Positions 1 to 10,507 of a stretch of DNA of 64,000 nt are shown one piece after another. The notes under the pieces are model-generated. The model did no database searches. It was not told where the DNA came from and worked only from the letters and a program-made list of their open reading frames with translations. The stretch comes from Anisakis pegreffii (lineage: Eukaryota; Nematoda; Chromadorea; Rhabditida; Anisakidae). The position numbers and the translations under genes were made by a program. Numbering within the stretch: the first letter of the stretch is position 1; every line of letters begins with the position of its first letter. The stretch lies in the NCBI GenBank assembly GCA_035041965.1, contig JAPYMA010000898.1:124001-188000 (forward strand), read 5' to 3'.

Positions 1-3000
1 TTGACCAACAATAGTGGAAGTATTTGATCGACAGTAATGAGAGGCAGTGTGCAAAGCAATGGGAAGCAATGCAAAGCTTTTACGCGTTTTTCATTCAGTT
101 TCACACACACACACACACGCATCTTACTTGAACTGATACGGAGATATTGTTTCACTTGTGTTCATAACCAGTATCAGAAGCTTGAATTCCCTTAGTTAGA
201 AGTAGGTGCCTGAGAACTAGCATATTATGATAATAATGAGCGAAAATCCATGGATCCCACGATTCGAGCTTCGAAAGCAAAGCTTCGAAAGCTTTGCCAC
301 GATTCCATATTCGAGAAGTATCTCGAATATGTTCAGTGACAAATGCAGAGCGCTCGAAACTGTGGACGCTTCGAAAGCTCTGATTCTGGTTCAGTTTACC
401 AGATCCTAGCTGCTGGACTGTAAGCTTCATCCAAGAAGTTCAGGAGTCTAGCTAAAGCTTTCAAATTTACAGCGAGGCTGATTGATTTGAGAAGCTATGA
501 TGTAGAGAAAATGAGTTGGAATGTTCCACTTATTCAAGAACTTAATGGGACTTGAAACTTAAAATGTCGACATGAAGGTTTGATTTTGAGACATTGTATA
601 GTCCAGATTAGGATTCGATTAGAATCAGGTTTCAGCACACAGCAATTGTCAGTCCATTCATCATGCATTGGAAATCCCTGAAATTCTGAATTGTCTTGTG
701 GGAAAATACCGTTCAAACGAGGATTTACCATATGGAAATGTTTTTGGGTTTGCTGTTTCCAAACAAATTTCTTTATTCCGACAGTCGCTTGCTTCTTTCC
801 TCATTCAAAAAATTGAGTAACCCAACTTTAGAATGTGATTAATAAAGTTATACTAGAGCATTTCGTTGGTTTTGGACCGTATTCGGACTGGAATTTTATG
901 TTGAAATTGTTATTGTTGTTGCTGTTGTTGTTGTTGTTGTGTATCATTACGATTCACACAGCATTCATGCGTCAATGCAGGATTCTGAATCAATTTCGTG
1001 AGAGTTCGAAATTGCGCGATGGATTGTTAGATGGAACAATGGATAGATCTCGCAAACTTTTATTCGATACAATTATTAGCTTGTTAAATTTGATAGTTGT
1101 TTACTTTTAAGACTGATCAACAACCACTATCGTTTCGAGCACATCCCACACCAATATTAATGTTCATGGTGGTGAGAGCTGCTGTGGCAATTTTTTTCTT
1201 GATCAGATTAAATTCTAGAACAGTGGTCCCTAGAGTTCTTCTATACCCTGCACTTGCAAAAAATTATGCACTGCTCTCGCATATTCCATTAAGCTTCCTC
1301 ATTCTTGTAGCAGTTCATTTTGTTTGTCAAACCTTAATGCATCGGTGTGTACTGTTTACGATCGAAGAGAACATTGAACAAATTTGATGAGCAGATTCGG
1401 ATTGATGAACGTTCTAGCAGTGAGTTCCCCTAAGATTTCAATCGTTGTTTTAGAATTCGTCCATCAATCATCTGATTGAGTCGAGAATCTGTGTTAATCT
1501 CACACTGTCAGCTATTTTAATTAAAATTTATTCACGGATTCACTCTTCCTAAACTCATTGAAAGGAATTAGCAAGTAATAATGAGATCTAGAAAGCATTT
1601 TATCAATCTATTCAAATTGTTTTCAACTGGTTCTGTTGCTTTGTATCGTCGCTTCAAATATGTATCAAGCGTATAATAATATGAACTGTTTGGACGATTC
1701 AACGGAAATAACTGACGATGAGTTCACACAATGCATCGAATCACTGAGCTCTCATCTGCTTCACTAAGCATCGCAATACATTCGTTATTCATTCATCTGT
1801 TATGATGAATCTGCTTGTTACGCAGTATTTTGATATCAGATGATATTTACCTGGACTACCTGGATTGGCCAGGCTATCAAGCGTTTGTAACGTTGCTGGC
1901 CACAATGCTCACGTTTCCGTGCACATTGTTTTATCCTCAATTACTGAATATAAATATGAATATTTGGAATTATTATTGTTATTTTTGTTATTGCTCTTAC
2001 TATTGCTCATATGATCGAATAGAAAGCAAATTTTGAATAATTCCCAACTGAACGTTGCGATCAAACTGAATAGAGTTTGCAAGTCTTTTTCAATGGAATC
2101 CATAAAATGCATGCACATAAATGTGATCTTGCCTTGAGCTCTTCAAAGTTTAAGCTGTGAGTTTTATAATCGAGGGTGAGCTTACCAGGGAAGTGACCAA
2201 GAAACTATTCGTTAAGAAGTGTCTGCTAGCTTTTCCATTACTGTGGCAGAGTCCTGTCTAAAGGGGCCTTCTTCCGCAGAAAAGCAGATGATTGGAAGAA
2301 AAACCGATCAGATCTTCAATCAATTTGGAAAGCAGCCTGCTTAAGTTAAGGTCATAGATTGCAAACTACAAGTTATAGTTGATATGTGGATAATGAGACG
2401 TTCTAAAAATGGTTTCATTCGTATGAATGATTATATCGTAGAAGTACGAGTAGATACGTCGATTTCATTTGTTACGATGAGCGCTATGTAAATGCATCCT
2501 GATATGTTTTTGAGATGTTTTGAGATTTTCATGTTTTCCGATTGCTTCTTATGTCTTGCTGAATCTGTTTTTGTGTTGTTCATTTCATATTGCTCAAATG
2601 TGGACATTTCATTAATGATCAGATGTATTCTATCGAAAAGATTCCTGGAAGGTTCAGTTTGAGGATGTAAAATGTTGTGTTGAATACTTCAGCGTTCAAT
2701 AGTTTGTTTTATTTATTGTTCAGATATATTTCAGTGGTTTCTTGCTGCAAATCAAATTAAGCCTCATGTGAAGTTGATTTTCGTCGTCGATTAAGTCAAG
2801 GTTCTTTGAATTTCAGTTCCAAACAAAGTGAAAATTTAATATGCAGTTACACTCAGTTCAATTTCATCGCTTCAATGCTTTTGTTCATTCGTCGTCATTA
2901 GTCTGTCGTATGATCAAGAATGAAATATTGTCGAGCATCGTGGAATAAATGAGGTGGCTCGAGAATTTCGTATTCGATCATGAGATTGCAATTGTGCTAC

Positions 3001-3068
3001 GACTTCGCACCGGCTAAGATAGCTGCTCTAAGAACTTTTGTGGATTTTCCAGGTCGTTAAGTTCGAAG
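1..3068. other. 5' flank without a secure gene
   Basis: I see no exon chain that can be joined with correct phase. The segment holds a CA microsatellite at 102-118 and a (TTG)n-rich stretch at 908-940 that reads as poly-leucine. It also holds hydrophobic open stretches on the plus strand at about 898-1095, 1119-1387 and 1832-2036. These could be exons of another membrane protein, but none carries a recognisable motif. Confidence here refers to the absence of a recognisable gene. Confidence 0.5.
102..118. repeat. CA dinucleotide microsatellite
   Basis: About eight uninterrupted CA units. No gene overlaps it. Confidence 0.9.
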
Positions 3069-6000
3069 ATGTATGAAAATATCACGTTGTGGACTCTGAT
3101 AACACCTCGGGATGAGTATACGGTTGATGCGATAACAAACTTGAGTTGTTGTGTGTGGGGATTTCCATTGAATTTGTTCATTTTGATTACTGGTTTAGGC
3201 ACAACTTCGATGAACGGACGGTTTAAGGTATTATTTTGATCTTTTTTTCTTAAATTCTCCGCAAATTTTTCGAAATATGAACAAAAAATGTGCAGTCATC
3301 TATGACACATCGAGCTTACATTCACGCAGAGACGTCAAACAATGAACGAAACAGTACTGATTCGTGTGTGGATTGCAAGAGAAAAGAATGAGAATTCTGC
3401 GAGATCGAAAGCCTCCTTCCAAATAAAACCTCAAATTTCAAAATTCTTCAGACTGCTCATCTGAAAATTTTCTTCGCAGGTGGTGATCTCATACCATCTG
3501 CATGAATCTTAAACATTTCAGACGGCCACTGCGAATAAGAAAACGCGAATAATTTCAATCATACTGATGACAATTGAGGACTTTTGATGAGAGTCGACGA
3601 GTTGAGGCTTTTTAACGAGTTTCAGAATTTGTTGATAGCGATGAGTATTTGCAATCTGTACGGTGTAATTGGTCATACGGTATTGTGCTGTCTATATTTG
3701 TGCTCGGCAAGAAAGGATATCTATATGACAGTGTTAACGTGCAGCATAATCAGGAGGATTCTGCAGGCCACCTCAATGCCTTCTTTAATGAGTGTTTTTG
3801 TACGTTCTTGAGATTTTGAACAAAATTTTAATCTTTGTTTTTTGTTTGCTTCATATTCACTCATTTGCTTGCTCATCACTGCCTTCATTGATCATTATTA
3901 ACAATATTATCAGTGCCGTCGTTATTATTATTGTTACTATTATTACTAATACTGCTATTATTACTATAATAGTAGTATACCATATTACTACTGCAACATA
4001 GTATTGTATTACTATATTACTTGTATTACTATATTAACTATTGTAATTGTGTTGTTGTTTCAGGTAGTCTCGTTAGATCGGTTTTGCGTGATCATCCTAA
4101 ACACTACAATAAATCGATGCGCAATCGTATTACTTTTCAGTTCACTGTTTTTGTTTGCGGTAAGTTTAGGAACACGATTTAAAATGATATTCATCATAAC
4201 TCTTGGTGCCATCTGCATATTCAGTTTTGAACATGATTCAGTGAAAGTTTCATATCCATCAATATCCGTGCAATGAAATTCACTCGATAAAAATTTCGGT
4301 TCATGCCAACCATAAGGATATAACCCATACAAGCGCTCATCAGTTATGAAAACATCAGATAAATGATATAATGATACTGAAACGATACTGACAATGAAAT
4401 TTGCCATTTTTGGGAAAATTTCACGGTGTTGCATAGGCGAAGAGAATGTGGACTGAGTATCGAGCAGCAGCTGTTAGTGAACATAAATGGATGTAGCGTT
4501 TTATCATTTAATGCATCATCCAGTGAGGAATACACATATCGTGAAGAGATTGTAGTGAGTGGCATGACTTGGATATGAATGTGGATGTGAACTCTGGTTT
4601 ATTTTCAAGTAACAATTGTAGTTGCTGAGTTGATATAATAGAAATGTTCTGTGAAGCTCTATAGGTCTGATTGTTTCCGGATTGACTAATCCGGAAAACG
4701 ATTCAGAAAAGAGGATGTAAACAACAGAAGGGGAAGTGAGGGTGAGCAAAAGCGATTAATTGTTCATAGACTTAATGGATGAAACGAAGTGATTAGCTGA
4801 CATATTATCAGTTAACAACGCAAATTTTCTGAAAGGTAAATTTACAACGAATCGAAATTCGAGCGAAATTTCCCGAAGAATTCAGAGCATAGAGTTACCA
4901 TTGATTAAACTGATGATACTTGGATAATAGTGACTGGGAAGTAATCATATCATTTGCAACAATAAATGATAATGTGCTCTTGTTCATATTCATATAGGTT
5001 CAGTGACGGCAGACATTGAATCGCTTGAATTTATAACTCAAAATCACGCAGTCGGATAAAATATGTTATGTAAAATCTATAGGATAACTTCAAAAACACG
5101 TTATGATCAAACAAATCGAATCAGAAGAGTCATATTAATTGGTATAAGGTATGAATGCTATGCTTATACTAAACACGAATGAATAGCAAGCATTTCAGCA
5201 TGGTGTTTACAATGTCTCCGAGCTAGCTTTCGGTGTGATCGGATCTGGAGATGTGTGTGGACCAACATTGGTAATGCGACGTTTGTTCAGTTGGTCGCTT
5301 CAGCCAATAATGCCTTTGGTCACGTTGTTATCGCTGATAATGAATATCCGAATTTTGTGCTTCTTGCGTTCGTACGAGAAGGGAGCGAGTAAGTTCGTTT
5401 ATTGTTTGTTGCGGATCCTCGAGAGTTTTTCCGTTGCTCAAGAGCGCAGCATATGGTGTTGAAGTCCTGAAGTTAATTCAGAATTTTCAAACTGACAATC
5501 ATTCGAGTAATCCCACCAAACTTAGAAGTCATGAATTGTGAATATGAATTAAGGATGTGAAATTTTGACAGTTTGATCAGCTGCTCAAGTGAAATAATTC
5601 TCTGATAATTAATCGATTTCGTGGAGTTACTCAGGATCATGGAGATTAATTGATTTGGCCTGAGATTTCGCAAAGATTTAGTTCATAATTATGCCGTGTT
5701 TCATGTGTACTTGCATTTCGTAATTCATTATTTCCTTTGGAGAATGATCTTAAGTCTTAAGCTACATCTTAAGCTAAATCAAATAATTCATAACTTTCCA
5801 ATTACTATTATCCTAGGATTACATGATGATTTTACAGGAACAGTCGTTGTGCGGGATTTTGCGGAAACAAAACGGGCAATGTGTGGATTGTTTCTGCAAA
5901 CGCTTGTGCCATTCATTTTTGTGTTGCCACAAGTCATCAATTTCTCAATGTATAACATCGGTAATCATTCATTTTCTGCAGATATGTCTCAATTCAATAG

Positions 6001-7014
6001 CGCAGTCGCGCTCATTCATACAAACTGATTACTGTAGAGCAACCAATACGCTCATATTGGCAATAGGCTGATTGCGATCTTCGAGCTAACCGTCTTCTCA
6101 GCTTTGCCCGGAAACATGCGAATTTCTTCTCACCGTTCGATCCAGCAGAACCTCTAGATTCAGAATATTAAAAGCATTTTATTAATACTATCTCATATAT
6201 TACAAGTACTCATATATTATCAGTGTTTACCGTAATCATCATTTGATCACATATATTATGCTTCTTGATCACTTGAAATTGTTAGTCTGGAATTATTCCA
6301 CATTATCCATCTGTGCAAAAAAATAAGTTCTGCAGATATTTTACTTATTATATCACGTTTCATTGAAAGTCGGAAGAATTGCAGGCCTGAGACAGCCTTA
6401 TGCCTAGGCTATACGATCATTCATTGCCTCCGTTACTTACTGCACATAAAATGCAGTTGCTCCAATAGAGTGTAGAGAAAAGAATGAGAATTCTGTGAGA
6501 TTTGATGCATTTTACAAGAGAATTCTGAATCAAGCCTGGGATCGTTATGATTCAGAAGTGTGAACTCTGGCATTCAAGTTTACATCCTTTGAATATAATT
6601 TCAAAATCTCTCTGCTAGTAATGCGATATGGGGATGTTCACAGAAATTGATTAACTTCGTAGTAAGCTTACACAGTGAGAACAGTTTTAGAGAAAAGCTC
6701 ATGATAACTGGATTTGACTGACTAACTTCATAAAAGATTTAATTTAAAAATTTTCAATCAAACACTCATTTGTTCTCATCGAATGAAAGTGATAATTTTC
6801 AGATCGAAACTGGCGATTCTCAAAGTTATTTTGGATAATCATTAACGCTCTCTCATATCTATCGTTCTTTCTGAATCCGTTGGTTACGGTACTGTTCGTA
6901 GAATCGTTTCGAAGTGCCGCTCTTCGAATAATATGTCGCTTCAAGGTCACTCCACTCTTTACCAGGGAAGCAGTGGTCCTGAAGGTTACCCCACTATGCA
7001 TTATCCGCTTATGA
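3069..7014 (+). CDS. Rhodopsin-like seven-transmembrane receptor (nematode serpentine receptor type), 8 exons
   Basis: Exons 3069-3227, 3452-3479, 3579-3799, 4064-4159, 4471-4554, 5199-5388, 5838-5960 and 6803-7014 join with correct phase at every junction and give 370 residues, a normal length for this family. The start is the first ATG of the exon encoding TM1. Visible hydrophobic segments: TM1 about 28-46, TM2 80-103, TM3 112-138 ending in SLDRF (a DRY-type motif, D141-R142-F143), TM4 152-170, TM5 225-251, TM6 275-296 and TM7 309-332 ending in NPLVTVLF (NPxxY-like, 325-332). The loop before TM5 contains C176 and possible N-glycosylation sites (NAS, NVS). These traits indicate a plasma-membrane G-protein-coupled receptor; the ligand is unknown. 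It most resembles nematode chemoreceptor or peptide-receptor-like proteins, but I cannot assign a class. Weak points: the 28-base second exon, a TTGAG acceptor at 3578, and the choice of acceptor at 4470. Two AATAAA signals (7136-7151) lie about 125 bases after the stop. Confidence 0.75.
3893..4036. repeat. Imperfect ATT/ACT trinucleotide tract
   Basis: A degenerate (ATT/ACT/GTT)n tract fills most of the third intron of the receptor gene, just upstream of the exon carrying SLDRF. It is simple-sequence DNA. Open frames through it are hydrophobic only because of composition. Confidence 0.8.
5978..6175 (+). repeat. Partial, solitary copy of the 238-base hairpin repeat
   Basis: From the TTTTCTGCAG at about 5976 through the AGCGCAG/GCGCTC hairpin and on to TTTGCCCGG and CTCTAGATTCAGAATATTA, this stretch lines up in order with the repeat unit of the 8195-9003 array, with many substitutions. 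It lies in the last intron of the receptor gene, between the TM6 and TM7 exons. It contributes an intronic AG that would give a false short C-terminus (stop at 6028) if used. Confidence 0.75.
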
Positions 7015-7018
7015 TAAA
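6995..7018 (+). repeat. 24-base direct repeat, copy 1 (end of receptor gene)
   Basis: An exact 24-base match to 7165-7188. This copy contains the last codons and the TGA stop of the receptor gene; the second copy is in the 3' flank 170 bases away. Confidence 0.85.
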
Positions 7019-7135
7019 CCACCAGAACACCGAAAAACCTCTGCGTCAAATAGACCAGAAAACGTTCACTAAGACACTTAAACAAAACAATAACAACAAC
7101 AACGAAAGCTTACTTATCAATCGTCTGAGCACTAA

Positions 7136-7151
7136 AATAAAGGAAAATAAA
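7136..7151 (+). promoter_or_regulatory. Probable poly(A) signals of the receptor gene
   Basis: Two AATAAA hexamers at 7136-7141 and 7146-7151, about 120-135 bases after the stop codon, a normal nematode 3'UTR distance. Confidence 0.5.
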
Positions 7152-7164
7152 TGCCCTTTCCCCA

Positions 7165-7188
7165 TATGCATTATCCGCTTATGATAAA
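7165..7188 (+). repeat. 24-base direct repeat, copy 2
   Basis: Exact copy of 6995-7018. It suggests a small local duplication covering the 3' end of the receptor coding sequence. Confidence 0.85.
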
Positions 7189-8194
7189 ATTGATAAGAGC
7201 CTATTTTTGCTCCCACAAAATACATTAAGATGAATAATATTATTATGTTGTATCAGTGTCGTGATGAGTTTTATAATTACTATTGCCGCTACCATATTTG
7301 TTATTTTCAGTACTTTCCTCGTTCCAGAACATCACTATTATCATCACTGATTGTATGAGAAAGACACGTGTATGTATGATAAAATATGACCGTACTGTTA
7401 ATGGGGTTATATTAACATATTGTTATAAACATATTGCACATGCAAGTATAAAACCATCTTATTGGAAACTTGTTGAAATTTGATGTTTTTCGGAACAATG
7501 CGATGTAGAGTAATATCTTGAGAGAAAGTGAATGCTATTCTCACAAATATTACGTCATGTGATAAATTTCACATGCGAATATTGTTTCGTGAATGAACAA
7601 ATAAAACAAACATGCTCAGATGTGATTTCAATAAGCAAGTTTCTAAATGAAATTTGTCATGGTAACGAAATGTTTCATCGTGAGAGTGTTCAGCATTCAA
7701 TGTCTACGTTTCAATGTTTTGTTGAGAAGATCTTCATGAGCGTTTAATAACAAATATATTTATATCACAGCAATACTATTCGTCAATACGTGTAATTGCT
7801 CAACGCGGCTTTGTTAGATTTTAAAAAAATGAGTGGATAAATTACGGATATCACAAAGCCTCATTGCGACGTTGATCTCTGGATAAGCTGTTTGCCTAGC
7901 TCAAGTGATTCGTCTCTTTTGTCATTCATATTCCCCGGAATATGTTGATTAGTTCATTGAAAGAAAGTAAGTAAAAGACAACGAAGAATGAATGCCCTGG
8001 TGTATAAATAAATAATGTGTGAATGTTGTTGTAATTAGATGTTTCAATATTATGTGCCCGCCTTGAATAACATTTTACTCTATTCATTGTGAAGTTTAAG
8101 AAGCTTTCTGATTTGAAAAATTAGAGAACTGCGCTAAATTGGAACTCATTATTTTCATATTTATGGATGAGACACTTATGCATGTTGTTGTTTC
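7189..8194. other. Intergenic, nothing recognised
   Basis: AT-rich DNA with short open stretches only (for example about 7532-7747). They have no recognisable motif and no chain of splice sites. Confidence 0.5.
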
Positions 8195-9003
8195 AAGGTA
8201 CCCGTACTCTCAGGTTTGCCCGGAAACATATGAATTTCTGTACACCATTCGACTCCTCAAAGCCTCTAGATTCAAAAAAACATACACTCTGTCGAGTAAT
8301 TCTGCTTACTTGAGGAGATATAGCTGTTTTCCTGCAGCTATCTCAGCTAGCGCGGAGGCGCTCTTTCTTATGCATTTGATCACTAGAGATCAATGCACAC
8401 AATACAATAGCGCTATAGGCGTCACGATCGTTAAGGTACCGGTACTCTCAGGTTTGCCCGGTAACATATGAATTTCTTTGCAGCATTCGATTCCTCAGAA
8501 CCTCTAGATTCAGAATATTATATATGTTGCTGAGCAATTCTACTTACTTGAGGAGATATAGCTGTTTTTCTAAAGCTATCTCAACTAGCGCAAAGGCGCT
8601 CATTCTTATACATTTGATCATTATAGATCAATGCATACATTACTAGGGCGCTATAGGGGCTACCATCTTCGAAGTACCGGTACTCTCAGGTTTGCCCGGT
8701 AAGATATGAATTTCTCTACACCATTCGATTGCTCAGAACCTCTAGATTCAGAATAGCATATATGTTGCTGAGCAATTCTGCTTACTTGAGGAGATATAGC
8801 TATTTTCTTGAAGCTACCTCAAAGCAATAGGGGTTACCATCTTCAAATCTTCCGCAATCTCAGACTTGCCCAGTAATATGGTAGTTTCTTTCACCGTGAG
8901 ATTCTCACATTCTCTACTTTCAGAAAAGTATATACTTCATCAAGCAATTTGGCTTACTATCAGAAAATTATCTGATTTTCTGAAGGTATCTCACGTAGCT
9001 CGG
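8195..9003 (+). repeat. Tandem array of a ~238-base hairpin-rich repeat
   Basis: Units begin with a GTACC(C/G)GTACTCTCAGG box at about 8197, 8435 and 8674 (spacings 238 and 239). A fourth, diverged copy begins near 8845, after a third copy that has lost about 65 bases. Each full unit continues through TTTGCCCGG, a CCTCTAGATTCAGA box and a TGCTTACTTGAGGAGATA box. It then has an AGATATAGCTG / CAGCTATCT hairpin and a second hairpin (CTAGCGC / GCGCTC). No significant ORF spans the unit. A solitary partial copy lies at 5978-6175. Confidence 0.9.
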
Positions 9004-9467
9004 CGGGTTTGCCAACATTGTGAAGAGAGTTGAATTACATGGCACCACTCATTCAGAGCACTTCACCAGAGCTCTGAATTGTCGAAGACATTCCATCTGA
9101 GACTCTGCATGTGTTATTAGAACATCATTTCCAACTTTTTTCGAGATCCAGAAATTCAATACCATGTCAGAAGCAGGACCCCTTATCTGTTTATCATCTC
9201 AAGTCCACAGCTGTATCCCTATTACCCAAATTTACGCATACATTACAAACTCGATATCACCCACAACTATTATTTATTGATGGTGTTATATCGTCCGGAA
9301 TTTTACGCTATTTAAATCTCTCTACTGGACAAATTTCTTTGATTCTAAACTTTTGAGCCATCTTCAAATCCGCTTTTTTGAAATGCCCTCGTATTACCTT
9401 CCCATTTGCCTGGTGCTCTGCATGAAGAACCGATAGATCATTTTCGATAATGATGGATGATAAAATT
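9004..9467. other. Intergenic spacer before the PP2C-like 3'UTR
   Basis: No gene seen. The open stretch at about 9111-9356 starts on a non-ATG codon and matches nothing I know. Confidence 0.5.
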
Positions 9468-9473
9468 TTTATT
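9468..9473 (-). promoter_or_regulatory. Candidate distal poly(A) signal of the PP2C-like gene
   Basis: TTTATT on the plus strand is AATAAA on the minus strand, about 1.0 kb past the stop at 10508. From here rightwards the plus strand becomes strongly A- and C-rich, as it is inside the gene. This suggests that transcription of the minus strand reaches this point. A nearer AATAAA lies at 10024-10019. Confidence 0.4.
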
Positions 9474-10249
9474 CAATAATCACTTCAAATAAATCATTAA
9501 ATCACATTAAAACATGGAAATAATCGTAACGAATAACATCAGAAAACAAAGCAGTAACAAAATGGCATCGTCTGATACAATAACACAACAAGAAGAATTA
9601 ATCACGTTTGCATGAGTTCACCAAAACAAACTTCACTCTTAATAGTCAAATGAAAAATATCCTTGGTTGGATAAGATATCCCTCGAAATTGCTCTCAATG
9701 ATCATTAAAATCATCAAACTTCATTCAGCTGCTGTCAATCTGTCACTTTTGAACGAAATGAAATTCAAAAACAAAAAAAAGCAATAAGCAAAAGGTATTA
9801 CTTTCTATCACAACGAAAACGATTGCAGTTATAAATAAACTGAAACAAATAATAATGAATATAATATAAATTCCATAAAATACACAATTTTTCTGAATTT
9901 TGATTAAAGTGCTGAATCCCTGAGCGAAGGACAATGGAAAATAACGAAAAATAACAAAGAAACCAGGCCAATAAATCATTAATGTCACCTCAATAAAACA
10001 ATGCAAACAACAAATAAATTTATTTTTCCCAAATATGAGATCCGCAAACTGAATATATGCCTCGAAGTAAGCACAAAAACACTTTACAGAACATTAGTAA
10101 ATCAAAATGATGACAGAAATAATTCGAAATACAGACGGATTAGCATACTACTGAAATTGCAGACAAAATTCAGTTTATGCGCAATCGCACGTGCTATAAG
10201 ACGTTATATCATGGTAAATGCGAATGCAAAGATGGCAGATATGAAAGCC

Positions 10250-10450
10250 ATTGTCATTACACGACAATTACAATGAAATCATACCTAACGATGCTGTATC
10301 ATACAAGATTACAATCCATACGAAATCATATCCACATAAAATCATATGCTCTATCATAAATCATATTACAATCAATACGAAACACGCTCAAAATTTCATC
10401 ACCACAACGAAATCACACCTAACGAAATTGTATCATACAAAGAAATTTCA
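10250..10450. repeat. Imperfect direct repeat in the PP2C-like 3' flank
   Basis: A block starting GAAATCATACCTAACGA near 10275 is repeated in altered form (GAAATCACACCTAACGA) near 10410. Between them are several shorter copies of an AATCATA(T/C) motif. It lies in the probable 3'UTR of the PP2C-like gene. Confidence 0.65.
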
Positions 10451-10507
10451 AATTCAAAATTTCAGAAACACAAAAAGTTTCTAAAAGAAATACTGACACA
10501 CATTGCA

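Noticed and set aside
898..1387. Two adjacent hydrophobic open frames, the first with a poly-leucine start resembling a signal peptide.
   Set aside because: The leucine run is a TTG simple repeat. A possible splice (to 1119) exists, but nothing in either part is recognisable and no further exons join.
6900..7184. A plus-strand frame reading GYGTVRRIVSKC, suggestive of a transposase-type helix-turn-helix.
   Set aside because: The same DNA in another frame is the phase-matched TM7 exon of the receptor (NPLVTVLF), so this frame is a shadow.
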